Part shown: piece after piece, positions 25,687 to 39,462 of the stretch
Layout of the letters: each line of letters begins with the position of its first letter
How positions within the stretch are numbered: position 1 is the first letter of the stretch
NCBI RefSeq assembly: GCF_963924675.1
Contig: NC_089224.1
Coordinates: forward strand, 41,645,158 to 41,709,157
Origin: Phocoena phocoena
Lineage: Eukaryota; Chordata; Mammalia; Artiodactyla; Phocoenidae
Length of the DNA stretch: 64,000 bases
Reading direction: 5' to 3'
The notes under the pieces: generated by a model
What the model saw: only the letters and a program-made list of their open reading frames with translations
The model's database searches: none
Told to the model about the DNA's origin: nothing
Made by a program: the position numbers and the translations under genes

Positions 25687-25734
25687 GCACACTTTGTAAG
25701 CTAAACTGGTCAGTGTGTTAAAATGTTAATAAAA

Positions 25735-25908
25735 TATTGGCAGGGATTCTTAATACCAGGATGTATATCCGACTTAGTCATGTGGACTTTTTAAAAACAC
25801 AAATATCTGATAATTCTAGGGTAGGTATGGTTAAGGCTTGGATATTTGTAATTTTTCTTTTCATAAACTGCTTAGGTAATTCTCAAGGCAGGATTGAAAA
25901 ACACTGAA
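25735..25908 (+). mobile_element. MER5-like hAT MITE, diverged
   Basis: A weaker second copy 270 bp downstream. It has a gggattcttaataccagg start and a taggtaattctcaaggcagg block near the 3' end (25874-25893), with the same order as MER5 but many changes. Confidence 0.45.
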
Positions 25909-26227
25909 ACACTAAGCATTTCTCAAGGTATAAAAGCACAATTTGAAGAATGCTTTTGATCGTTGATATCACACATCAGTGAAGCATACCATAAAAGCTG
26001 TTGTATTTTAATTATAATAGAATGTAAATATATGCCTGTGACAACAAATGTTTCTTTAATTTTTCCCCAATTAAAAAAAAAATCTCTTTTTGTTTTCTTT
26101 TTTAATTACTGTTAATACCTAAGGGAAAACTTTCCATTTAGGGAATCCCCTATGGCACATTATTCAAATTGCTCAAATATGAAAATGTGTTACCCAAAAT
26201 GCTGATTTATTCAAGTTTGTGAGATAG

Positions 26228-26311
26228 TTGAAAGAAAGAAAGGCTGTCAGGGAAGGCTGGAAAGCAGGGAAGGAAGGAAGGGGAGGAAAGAAGGAAGGGA
26301 GGCGAGGAAGG
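26228..26311. repeat. Purine-rich (GGAA)n-type tract
   Basis: The plus strand is nearly all A and G with ggaa/gaaa units. This accounts for the serine/proline-rich open frames on the complement. Confidence 0.85.
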
Positions 26312-26419
26312 AGCTGATGTATGGCCCAGAAGCACAGCAGCTGAGGGAACACATTGAGTGCTAACACTGAAATCAGCTAATAGGGAACTCAGTCTCAGAT
26401 TCAAGTTTTAATGATTTAT

Positions 26420-26585
26420 GAATATCATTAAAGTGAATCTCCTTGTGCAAGTTATTTCGCCGCTCTAAAACTCAGTTTTCTAATATTTAAAATGAAGACT
26501 ATAACTACCTCACAGACTGTTGTTAATTAAACTAAGTGAGAAAAAATGCAAATCTCTTAGCACAGAGGCTAACACATTGTTATCC
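26420..26585 (+). mobile_element. MIR SINE
   Basis: Sense MIR 3' half: a gcaagttatttcgccgctct block (26449-26468), aaaactcagttttctaatat, then tgttaattaaactaagtgag and a cttagcacagaggctaacac block (26556-26575). Confidence 0.68.
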
Positions 26586-26724
26586 ATCAAAATGGGTAGT
26601 CACTGTTTCTGTTGGCGTGATAGGAAGGCTCTGGCTACCATATTGCTGTGACGGCACTGGTGATAGAAAAAATAACAATCTCTTTAATTTCCTTTGGAAC
26701 TGTATAGTATATACAAATAATTTA

Positions 26725-26940
26725 CCATCATCCCTTGGTATCCCCGAGGGATTGGTTCCAAAATCTACAGATGCTCAAGTCCCTTATATAAAATGGCGTA
26801 GTACCATGAATGCAGTCGGCATCCATAGCCACGGGCTCCCCATCCTTGCATTCAACCAGCTGCAGATTGAAATCTCACAGTTGAAAATCTGCAATCGGTT
26901 GAATCTGCATACAGGAAACAGGATACAGAGGGCCAACTGC
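26725..26940. mobile_element. Tigger-related (MER2-type) MITE
   Basis: Opens ccatcatcccttggtatccc and closes with ggatacagagggccaactg (26921-26939). An interior block has agatgctcaagtcccttata (26768-26787) and aaatggcgtagtacc. These are hallmarks of TcMar-Tigger MER2-like elements. A TA dinucleotide sits at each flank (26723-26724 and near 26942), as expected for mariner-type integration. No transposase is encoded. Confidence 0.72.
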
Positions 26941-27149
26941 ATATTTTCTTTCAATAGTCTGTGTCATCGAACTGTGGTAATGTTTGGAGTTAAGGGTTGC
27001 TGTTAACATGTACAAAATTAATGAAATGTAGGTTAGATTTGTTGGGCTTCCCAACACGGTGATTTGGGCGAAGGCCACACAAGATAAACAAAAAGGGTGT
27101 AAAGGGGAAAATTATGTCATGATGAGATCTGCTTCATCTCTGTAACACT

Positions 27150-27300
27150 GTGGTTAGGAAAACAGGCTCTTAAATCTCAAAGACAGACATCTGTCACTTC
27201 CTAGTTACGTGGCCAGAGTCAAGGAACTTACCTTATCGAAGTAAGGGTTTCTTCTTCCATAAAGTGGGTGTGAAAATATGACTACTATAGAGATGTTGTT
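27150..27300 (+). mobile_element. MIR SINE
   Basis: Sense MIR: a tgtggttaggaaaacaggct head (27149-27168), a cttcctagttacgtggccag block (27196-27215), then a cttcttccataaagtgggtg core (27251-27270). Confidence 0.62.
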
Positions 27301-27368
27301 ATGCTGTTGTTATTTCCAGTATTGGCTGAGGAAAGAAAAAAAAAAATGAGAGGCTTAAAGAGCTTCTG

Positions 27369-27577
27369 GGGCTTCCCTGGTGGCGCACTGGTTGGGAGTC
27401 CGCCTGCTGATGCGGGGGACGCGGGTTCGTGCCCCGGTCCGTGGGATCCCGCATGCCGCGGGACGGCTGGGCCCGTGGGCCTTGGCCGCTGAGCCCGCGC
27501 GTCCGGAGCTTGTGCTCCGTGGTGGGAGGGGCCACGGCAGTGAGAGGCCTGCGTACCGCAAAAAAACAAAAACAAAC
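27369..27577 (+). mobile_element. Young short-form CHR SINE (left arm of inverted pair)
   Basis: Starts GGCTTCCCTGGTGGCGCACT and ends GTACCGCAAAAAAACAAAAA. TSD AAGAGCTTCTG (11 bp) at 27358-27368 and 27578-27588. CpG-rich: many CpG sites that usually decay are still present, yet it also has private substitutions. It faces the SINE at 27680-27903 head-to-tail in inverted orientation across a 102-bp spacer. Confidence 0.95.
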
Positions 27578-27672
27578 AAGAGCTTCTGTATAATATCACA
27601 TAGGTTTTTAGCTAGCTTGTGAGCAAGGCAGACTTAAAGTTCTCCTCAGCTTCATTAAACTTTAGATGGGCT

Positions 27673-27679
<7 letters not shown>

Positions 27680-27712
<33 letters not shown>

Positions 27713-27903
27713 CGTTACGCGGGCCTCTCACTGTTGTGGCCTCTCCCGTTGTGGAGGACAGGCTCCGGACGCGCAGGCTCAGCGGCCATGGCTCACGGGC
27801 CCAGCCGCTCCGCGGCATGTGGGATCTTCCCAGACCGGGGCACGAACCCGTGTCCCCTGCATCGGCAGGCGGACTCTCAACCACTGCGCCACCAGGGAAG
27901 CCC
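27680..27903 (-). mobile_element. Young short-form CHR SINE (right arm of inverted pair)
   Basis: Reverse-oriented with a T36 run at its left edge (27674-27709). Perfect 17-bp TSD TAGATGGGCTTCTTTTT at 27663-27679 and 27904-27920. The complement ends GTAACGCATAAA and has TCCTCC, the second subtype. The long pure homopolymer and intact TSD argue for a recent insertion. Confidence 0.95.
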
Positions 27904-27920
27904 TAGATGGGCTTCTTTTT

Positions 27921-28696
27921 GACTCTAGACCTCTGAGTTCCCTTTACTTAAAGCATTGTAAATAATTTTGATGGAGCAACTCATGGAAGACCAGTTCTTC
28001 TGTCAAAGCAATTAGAAAAGCTGGAAACAGTTTTTAAAAATCTGATTGGAAAGGTCAGATTGTCACTGAGGCAAATGGGAAGGAAGAGATCCTCAAAAGT
28101 GGAGAAGACATTTTCTCCTCAGGGTACCTGCCAGTTGTGGTCCTGGGATGGTGAGAATCTGAGAAACAGGCAAAGGACAAGAACCAAGGCAGATAAGCAG
28201 ATGGGGTCTTTTCAGTCACATGGGACTGGTGAATAATTTTCATGTGTGATGGCCAAATAAGACTGGGGGATAAGGATCTCAGACAGTTAGAGATGGGGGA
28301 AAGTGAACACGACACTGTAGACATTTTCCCTTTGAGGCACATACGGAATTCTTAAGATGGTCATGGTAAGAGGCTAAGAAGTGAAAACAAAAAGCTGCTA
28401 CAAAGGAGAGTCGAGGTTTCAACATGCTCAGGTAGCTGAGGAAGCAGTCATTGGCGTTCACGTTCTCCCAAGGAGGGGGCCCTAATAAACACTCCAGGCT
28501 CTCGGTTGGAACCCCTGCAGAGCTATATCCTGAGAATGGGGGAAAATTAAAGGCATCTCAGACTAACCAACACTATAAAACAACGCAGAATCAGATTGTA
28601 TCTGACAGGATTGAGGTGATCTGCCTTCCACTCAAGCTGCCTCCCAGAAGACAGGTGAAGTATTTATGGAGAAGGAGAACGTGGCCCAGAGATTAC
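27921..28696. other. Unassigned single-copy DNA
   Basis: No repeat recognised between the SINE pair and the L1 3' end. A 101-codon frame (28451-28756) runs into the L1 3' region and has no domain. Confidence 0.45.
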
Positions 28697-29156
28697 AATT
28701 TTTTTATTGGAGTACAGTTGCTATACAGTGTTGTGTTAGTTTCTGCTGTACAGTGAAGTTAATCAGCTATATGTGTAAGTATATAAGGATCTCCTTCTTG
28801 GATTCTTTCTTGGATCTCCCTCCCCACCCCATCCCACCCATGTAGGTCATCACAGAGCACCGAGCTGAGCTCCCTGTGCTCTACAGCAGGTTCCCACTAG
28901 CCATCTATTTTACACATGGTAATGTATTTATGTCAAACCTAATCTCCCAATTCATCCCACCCTCCCCTTCCCTGCCGTGTCCACCTGTCCATTCTCTACG
29001 TCTGCATCTTTATTCCTGCCCAGCAAATAGGTTCATCTGTACAATTTTTCTAGATTTCACATATATGCATTCATATACGATATTTGTTTTTGTCTTTCTG
29101 ACTTATTCTGTATGACGGACTCTGGGTACATCCACATCTCTACAAATGACCCAATT

Positions 29157-32050
<2,894 letters not shown>

Positions 32051-32457
32051 TTTTTTCTTGATGCATCTGGCTAAAGGTTATCAATTTTGTTTATCTTCTC
32101 AAAGAACCAACTTTTAGTTTTATTGATCTTTGCAATTGTTTTCTTAGTTTCTATTTCATTTATTTCTGCTCTGATCTTTATGATTTCTTTCCTTCTACTA
32201 ATTAAGTTTTCTGTGTTCTTCTTTTTCTAGTTGCTTTAGATGTAAGGTTAGATTGTTTATTTGTGAGTTTTCTTATTTCTTGAGGTGAGCTTGAATTGCT
32301 ATAAGCATTCCTCTTTAGAGTTGCTTTTGCTGTGACCCATAGGTTTTGTATGGTCATGTTTTCATTATCATTTGTTTTTAGGTTTTTTTTTTATCTCTTC
32401 TTTGATTTCTTCACAGACACGTCACATGAAAGAGGAATGAAACAGACAATAGAAACT

Positions 32458-32826
32458 GTTAAGGACTGAAATGTGTTCCCCCAAATTTGTATGTTGAAGC
32501 CCTGACCCCCACAATGTGACTGTATTTGGAGATTGGGCCAAGGGAGCTAGTTAAGGTTAATTGACGTCGTGAGGGTGGAACCCTGATCCCATAGGGTTGG
32601 TGTTATTATAGAAAGAGGTACTGAAGAGCTCACTCTGTCTTAGCCATGTGCGGACACTGAGAGAAGGAGCCATCTATAAGCTGGGAAGAGAAGTCTCACC
32701 AGGAATCCAATCACTGGACACCTTGATCTTAGACTGCCCACCCTCCATAACCATGAGAAATACATTTTTGTTGTTTAAACTACCCAGTCTGGTATTTTGT
32801 TATAGCACCATGAGCAGGCTAATACA
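32458..32826 (+). mobile_element. MLT1-type (ERVL-MaLR) solo LTR
   Basis: Begins tgttaaggactgaaatgtg and ends ggctaatacag, about 370 bp, the usual MLT1 length. Block order: ttgtatgttgaagccctgac (32489-32508), a tgtatttggagattgggcca block (32521-32540), a gtgcggacactgagagaagg block (32648-32667) and a ttgtttaaactacccagtct block (32771-32790). No internal retroviral sequence is attached. Confidence 0.68.
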
Positions 32827-32889
32827 GAAGAATACCCACAAATAAGCCTGTTATACTTTTGATTTAGAGTTTAGTATCAGTGACAGACT

Positions 32890-33250
32890 ATAGGGTACCT
32901 CTGTTCAGATTCCCAGAGCTCTTTGTATGGCATCCTTCTCTCTGGTGTTACATCTCACAAATTCCAGCTGCATCAGCCTAGCCAAACTCTGATATCAGGC
33001 TCTTCACTGAGACGGTAGTGTTCTCCTTGAGTTTCCCCTTTCTGCACTGCAGACTGGAAATGCCTTCAAGAAGAAAGCTGGAAACTCATAGGGACAACTT
33101 AATTTGTTTCCCTTTTCTCAGTAATCGCAGCACTAGACTACTTATCTCAGTGTCTAAAAACAGTCGTTTCATTTATTCGACCAGTTTTTAAGTTGTTTAC
33201 TATGGGAATGCAACTTCTCTACTCATTCATGGTCAGAAGATGAATTCTCC
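32890..33250 (-). mobile_element. Ancient L1M 3' region
   Basis: Plus-strand blocks gattcccagagctctttgta (32909-32928), a ctcacaaattccagctgcat block (32955-32974), ctttctgcactgcagactgg (33038-33057) and tttcccttttctcagtaatc follow the order I recall for old L1M 3' ends read antisense. Noncoding. Confidence 0.52.
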
Positions 33251-33559
33251 CTATTCATGTTAAAGACTTTTATCAAACCAGAAATAGTTATTTAAAAAAA
33301 ATATGATAAAACACATCTACAAAATGCCTCCAGCAAAAATCATTAGACTTATTATGGTTATCGTTTCACAGTATATTCAAATATGAATCATTATGTTGTA
33401 TATTGAAATCAATATAATATGTCAATTGCATGTTAATTTTAAAAAATTACCTTGATGGTAAAATATTGCATGACACAGATTGAGAGAGAAGGACAAATAT
33501 TCCTTCTATAATTGCTTTAAATCAATATCATTCGGAGGTTCTTGCTGGTCCAATAAGGC

Positions 33560-34810
33560 AAGAAAAATAAGTAAATTCAAACACCTAGGAATAATACTAA
33601 GGAAAGAGATGCAAGACCTCCACATAGAAAAATGACAAAACAATTCTGACAAAGAAAAATTTTAAGACCTTCATAAATGGGTGGGATATACTATATTCAT
33701 AGATTAGAAAATTCAGAATTTTAAAAATAAAAATTTTCCTAAATTAACGTGTAATATGCTCAATGTATTTCGAACTATAACATTGTCAGTTAGTTGACAA
33801 GATGGCAGAGAAAATCTAGATGAAGGAAAAATTTGGAAGATTTACCTCACCAGACATTCAGATTTATTATAAAGCTGTAGTTATTGTGACAGTGTGGTAT
33901 TTGGCAAAGAAACCATGTAACAGAATGGAAAGTTCAGAAACAGACCCACATATATACAATCTCCTCCAATGTAGGTGGAGAAAAAGTGGTTGTTTCCCAT
34001 TCATAAGTCTGAGTGTCTGGACATACATATATATTATTACTCAGAAATTCCCCAGTTAGGTATATACTTGACAACAGTGTATCCAAAGTGCCCCTAAACA
34101 CATGTACAAGAATGTTTATTCTAGTGTTATTCATAGTAGCAAAAAACTGGAAGCAGACCAAATGGTTATCGATAGTAGAATGTATAAAAATTGCAGCAGG
34201 GCTTCCCTGGTGGCGCAGTGGTTGAGGGTCCGCCTGCCGATGCAGGGGACACGGGTTCGTGCCCCGGTCCGGGAAGATCCCACATGCCGCGGAGCGGCTG
34301 GGCCCGTGAGCCATGGCCGCTGAGCCTGCGCGTCCGGAGCCTGTCCTCCGCAACGGGAGAGGCCACAACAGTGAGAGGCCCGCGTAACGCATAAAAAAAA
34401 AAAAAAAAAAAAAATTGCAGCATATTCACACAAAAGAAATACTAAATTCATGAAGGGGAATAAACTGTTGATATATTAACAATATGAATATAGTTCATAG
34501 GTATATGCTAAGCAAAAGAAGCCAGTCACAAAATAATACATAATGAATGATATCATTTATATGTAGTTCAGAAACAGGCAAAACTCATATATGGTGATGG
34601 AATCCGAGGAAGTTTTGGCATGGGGTGGCCAGTGAGGAGAGGTATGAGAAAGGATGCTGGTTATGTTTTATACCTTCATTTAAGTGGCAGTTATATAAAA
34701 GTATTCATGGTCCTAAAAATTCATCAACATCTATACTTATAATTCTCATACTTTTCTGTATGTATATTATTTCTGTTTGTATATTAGACTTCAGTAAAGT
34801 TTATAAAAGC
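33560..34810 (+). mobile_element. Ancient L1M relic split by a SINE
   Basis: Worn plus-strand L1: caaacacctaggaataatac (33578-33597), a cagatttattataaagctgt block (33859-33878), a cacatgtacaagaatgttta block (34099-34118), then the SINE, then a 3' part ending near cagtaaagtttataaaagc. ORF2 is beyond recognition as a frame. Confidence 0.62.
34199..34409 (+). mobile_element. Young short-form CHR SINE, nested in L1M
   Basis: Starts GGGCTTCCCTGGTGGCGCAG. TSD AAAAATTGCAGCA (13 bp) at 34186-34198 and 34410-34422, followed by an A22 tail region (34393-34414). It has the TCCTCCGC / GTAACGCATAAA subtype. The B-box position reads GGTTCGTGCCCC at 34254-34265. Confidence 0.96.
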
Positions 34811-36000
34811 ACAAATATTACTCCAAATATATTATGGTAGAGTAAATTAGACCTATACATAGAACCCTATACTATTCAGCAGCATATGTAAGCTATTAGT
34901 AAATTACAACTACTTCACTGTGTTATAGTTGAGAATAGAAGAAGATTGGCTCTACCTTGGTGGAGGTGGATGGAATTGGGGATTGAATAAAGACTTTCTA
35001 GAAGAGATGAAACGTGAGATGAAACTGAAAAGAAAAGCAGGTGATTGACAGTCAGAAATGAGGAGCAGTAGGTCATTCTAGCAGGATAAATAACATCTCC
35101 TCCTCAAAATTGGTTAGATGTGTAAGAAAAGTTGACAGCAGTTTTATTTATTTGGATTGTAATCAATAATGTGAAATTAGGTTGGAAAGGAGTATTAGGG
35201 CTAGATTTTTGAATGACTTCAAATAACAGAATAAGGAATTTGGATTTCTGTAGACACTGGGGAGTCATTTAGCATTTATGAGCAGAAGAAAGTCATGATC
35301 AAAATTATGCTCCAGAAAAATAAATCCATTGACCTCAAGATTATTAGAAGGAGAAGAGAATTGATGTAGCAAGAAAACATAAATGGATATTACAAAAATC
35401 TAATTCATTTTCATTTAGCAAACAGTTATTAAAGGTCTACTGACTGACTCAGGCAAAAATTAGTGAACACCTAAATTAGATCACTCAAGTGGGAGGGTGA
35501 TAAGTGTCATACATCTTTATTGAAGAACAATTTGAAAAATTGTTGAGTACGACTAATAAAAACTTACGGCAGTATATGAATTAAGAATATATTCAGCTGC
35601 CGTAAACTGAAATCCCAGTTAATAGCAACCTAAACATATAGGAGTTTTCTTCACGTAATAAGATTGTAGGTAGATATTGCTAGTGTTGTTTCAGCTTCTG
35701 AGCAATACCATCACACCCAGGATTGTTACATTTCCTCCAACATTCTGAGGTGGTTGGGTTCCATCCTTTGGTGCAGTACCTTTTGTATGGTCACAAATAT
35801 CTGTCCTGTCTTCAGCCCAGCTCCTTGATCAAGGAAGGTAAAAGGGAGGGAATTCGATGAGATTTTTATAAGAAAGAAAAGGCTTTCTCAGAAACACTTA
35901 TTGGATTTCCTCTAAGTTTTTGTTGCTGTGACTGATCCCATGTCTAACCCCAGTTAAAATGGAGAGTATGAAAGTAGAGAATGAAAACAGGATCACATGA
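34811..36000. other. Unassigned; worn repeat likely at 34970-35420
   Basis: 34970-35420 (a tagggctagatttttgaatg block, 35198-35217) gives the impression of an ancient repeat I cannot name. 35600-35900 likewise. No exon. Confidence 0.35.
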
Positions 36001-37231
36001 TACACTGCCCCTCACAAAATGATGATTCTCTTATGCAAAAAAGCAAAAATTAATAAATGGGACTATACAAAGCTAATGAACTCCTGCAACGAAACAACAA
36101 AATGAAACCACAGAAGAAGAATCAACAAAATGAAAAGGAAACCTATAGAATGGGAGAAACTATTTGTAAACCATATACCCTATGAGAGGTTAATATCTAA
36201 AATATGTAAATAATTCATACAACTCAAAGCAAAAAATTGAATTTAAAAGTGGGCAGAGGATCTGAAAAGACACTTTTCCAAAGAAGACACACAAATGGCC
36301 AACAGATACATGAAAAGGTGCTCTCCATCACTAATCATTAGGGAAATACAGATCAAAACCACAGTGAGGTATCACCTCACACCTGTTAAAATGGCTGTCA
36401 TCAGAAAGACAAGAGATAACAAATGCTGGCAGGCAAGGATGTGGAGAAAAGGGAGTCCTTGTATACTACTGGTGGGAATATAACCTGGTACAGCTACCTA
36501 TGGAAAACAGTGTGGGGGTTCCTCAAAAAATTAAAAATAGAACAACTATATGACCCAGCAATCCCACTTCTGGGTCTGTATCCAAAGGAAATGATAAAAG
36601 AATCTCCAGGAGATATCTACACTCTGATGTTCATTGTAGTATTATTCACAGTAGCCAAGGTATGGAAACAACCTAAGTGTCTGTCAACAGATGAAAAGAT
36701 GAAGAAAATGTGGTATATAAACAAAATGGGATATTATTCAGCCATGAGAAAGAAGGAAATCCTGCCATTTGCTACCACATGGATGAATCTGGAGAGCGTT
36801 ATGCTAAGTGAAGTACGTCAGAGAGAGACAAATACTGTATGATGTCACTTATATGAGGAATCTGAAGAAAGCCAAATGCAGAGAAACAGAGTAAAGTGAT
36901 AGTCACCAGGGGCTGGAGAGTGGAGGAAATGGAGAGATGTTAGTCAAATGGTACAAACTTCCAGTTTTAAGATGAAAAGGTTCTGAGGGTTGAGTGTATA
37001 GCATCATGATTATAGTTAATAATACTGTTTTATATACTTCAAAGTTGCTGAGAGAGTAGATCATCAGTGTTCTCATCACAAAACAGAAATGGTAATTATG
37101 TGATGTGACAGAGGTGTTAGCTAACTCTACAATGGTAATCATTTTGAAGTATATGTGTATCAAATCAGCATGTACACCTTAAACTTACAGAATGTTTTGT
37201 GTCAATTATATATCAATAAAGCTAGAAAAAA
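36001..37231 (+). mobile_element. 5'-truncated L1 LINE, 3' end
   Basis: Plus-strand L1 beginning in ORF2, ending at atatcaataaagctagaaaa (37210-37229). The C-terminal ORF2 is readable in two overlapping frames; the 3' UTR is about 390 bp. More diverged than the 28.7-kb L1. No TSD found. Confidence 0.87.
36241..36842 (+). pseudogene. L1 ORF2 C-terminal remnant
   Basis: Residual C-terminus of the L1 ORF2 protein, in two frames: 36295-36483 ([19 protein letters not shown] region) and 36423-36842 (contains [19 protein letters not shown] and [19 protein letters not shown]). The frames overlap at about 36423-36483, marking a frameshift. The stretch lies downstream of the catalytic domain, so it has no activity. 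Confidence 0.88.
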
Positions 37232-37959
37232 ATTATCCTGTTATCAAAGAAAAAGTGGTAAACTGATAATGGTGCTAACAATTTTTCACAGTTGCAACAC
37301 AACAAAGTACATATAAGAGATGGTACTTGCTCTAAAAGAGTTTATGTGATAGCTTTGGGAACTTTGTATGCGTCCATAAGAAATAACTACATTTAATATG
37401 AAATTGAGGATTTCCACCTAATGTGTGGGATATATTTTCCTTTTGTTTGCTTAATTTTAATTAAGTTGGTCCTTCCTTGCTTGTTCCCAAAACTTTCTTT
37501 GATCACATACAACGCAAAATTTAATATAAAATTGGACAATAAAATCATTACAAAAAAATAGAAAAGAAGAGAAATAGGTATGACCTGATGAGATCATTCT
37601 GTGGCATGTGTTCTGCATTTTATGGCAATTTAGCCAAAAATAGGGTTAGTAAAAAATTTTAGTTTATTTTTTTTTTTAGGAATAAACTTCCCATCACTGA
37701 CAACATGAAGGACTGACATGAACTTTTTGGGTTTTTATGAGAAATATTAGTAGCAGGAAGCTGAGAAAGTTATGACCTAAATAAAAGTAGCTTCCTATAG
37801 ACTAAGGCAACGTTTCAGACTAAGTTTTCAGGAGTAATTAATTTTGCGTTCTTTACCACAGGCTTCAGTTCCTAAACCTGATAATTTTACTTTTGTTTTA
37901 ATGGTCTTAAGGTTTTAATTTGGCTATGTCCTTAATTGCTGTGTTTCTGAGACTTCTTT
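37232..37959. other. Unassigned AT-rich DNA
   Basis: Nothing recognised. Confidence 0.5.
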
Positions 37960-38070
37960 AAGTGCATTTTTCCTTAAAGTAGGGACCAAGCCTGCCTGGT
38001 TCCCTACCATATTTCTGTTGCACATGGAAGGCAATCAATAAATATTTATTGAACAAATAATTATGTAGGA
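37960..38070 (+). mobile_element. L2 LINE tail
   Basis: ttaaagtagggaccaagcct, then ggcaatcaataaatatttat (38030-38049) and tgaacaaataa. Only the terminal part remains, directly beside the next SINE. Confidence 0.55.
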
Positions 38071-38092
38071 TAAAGTTAAGAATAAGGGGTAG

Positions 38093-38282
38093 GGCTTCCC
38101 TGGTGGCGCAGTGGTTGAGAGTCCACCTGCCGATGCAGGGGATGCGGGTTCGTGCCCCGGTCCGGGAGGATCCCACATGCTGCGGAGCGGCTGGGCCAGT
38201 GAGCCATGGCCGCTGCGCCTGCGCGTCTGGAGCCTGTGCTCCACAACGGGAGAGGCCACAACAGTGAGAGGCCCGCGTACCG

Positions 38283-38309
<27 letters not shown>
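38093..38309 (+). mobile_element. Young short-form CHR SINE
   Basis: Starts GGCTTCCCTGGTGGCGCAGT. TSD AAGAATAAGGGGTAG (15 bp) at 38078-38092 and 38310-38324. A29 run at 38283-38311. GTACCG tail subtype. The pure long tail and perfect TSD suggest recent insertion. Confidence 0.96.
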
Positions 38310-38313
<4 letters not shown>

Positions 38314-38324
38314 ATAAGGGGTAG

Positions 38325-39344
38325 TGTTTTTTCCCCAATAGCGTTTCTAAAGATACATTAATATTCCACTTATGGAGATTTTAAATATTAACCCTCTCTA
38401 AGAGTTTCAGGTCACATTTAATCTTAAATTGCTTGTGTCTCTTTTTCACCTAACATTCCAAATCACGCAGCACAATATCTGCTATATCTTGGGTCATTCA
38501 GTGGATAATTGATGTTCTCATGAACAGAGGCATTTCTGAGGATGGTTAAAATATTATTACACTGGTACATTATTTCAGATTCCCTAAATGTCAGAATAGA
38601 GTTTATGGAACTAGAGAAATAAAAGATTAACATACCCATGAGGCTACTTTTCCTAAGTATGGGATGCTCCAGGCAGCCTTTGGAAAATGCTGGGTCATAG
38701 CTAATTCATAGTTGTGTTCTGAAATTAGTACCTAATTAATGTTGTATTGTTGATTATAAAGGGATCCATGTGCTTAAAAAATTAGCTGAACAAGAAGTTG
38801 CATTCGGTATTCTGGTGCCAATATTGAGGAGGCTGACTTTCATTCTTCCCCAGACATAGTATTCACCCTTCTTCACAGAGACAGCCCACAAAGATATTTG
38901 TAATCAGGCCAAGAGTTTCTCCACAACTGAGCTTTGAATCTGCTAAAATATTGGGAAAATAAACAAATTGAAACCCCAGATTTCTGTACAGCACTTCATG
39001 GAAAAGACCATTTGGGCATAAGTAACTTTAATGGTGGGTGGTCACCTCTCAATTACCTTGACCACGGGAGAGCTCAGCTACAGTGCCTGGATAACATAAC
39101 TGTGCATGCCTAAGTTTTGTACACTCTTCAGTGCATTATATTATACACTTGAGTGTAATATATTTCACCAGTCTTTTTAATGGAGTGGGAAAGGGAGGTG
39201 TAGTTAATGAAAAGAGAATTGCTAACTATAATTGTGAAACTTTAAGCCCAGATGTAAGTAGAATAAGTATGCTTTTGACAGGCACAGGAAAGTAAGGGGG
39301 AAAAGTTTAGTCCATTTCAGGATTGCTAATCCGCAATGCAATAT
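38325..39344. other. Unassigned single-copy DNA
   Basis: No repeat or exon recognised. Confidence 0.5.
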
Positions 39345-39353
39345 GGAATTCTT

Positions 39354-39453
39354 TTTTTTTTTTTTTAATTTTTGTATTTTATTTAATTTATTTTTTTATA
39401 CAGCAGGTTCTTATTAGTTATCCATTTTACACATATTAGTGTATATATGTCGA
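39354..39453 (-). mobile_element. Severely 5'-truncated L1 (100 bp)
   Basis: A T-rich left edge, then cagcaggttcttattagtta (39402-39421) and acatattagtgtatatatgt, an L1 3' UTR end read antisense. The 9-bp TSD GGAATTCTT at 39345-39353 and 39454-39462 shows that this 100-bp piece is a complete insertion event, not a broken larger copy. Confidence 0.8.
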
Positions 39454-39462
39454 GGAATTCTT

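Noticed and set aside
26536..27006. 156-codon open frame, the longest nonrepeat-looking one at first sight after L1
   Set aside because: It runs through the MIR 3' part and the MER2-type MITE; the protein has no family features.
34131..34451. Recurring antisense SINE peptides, seen in almost every young SINE copy
   Set aside because: The GC-rich SINE body happens to be open in several antisense frames. Repeated appearance reflects repeat copies, not a gene family.
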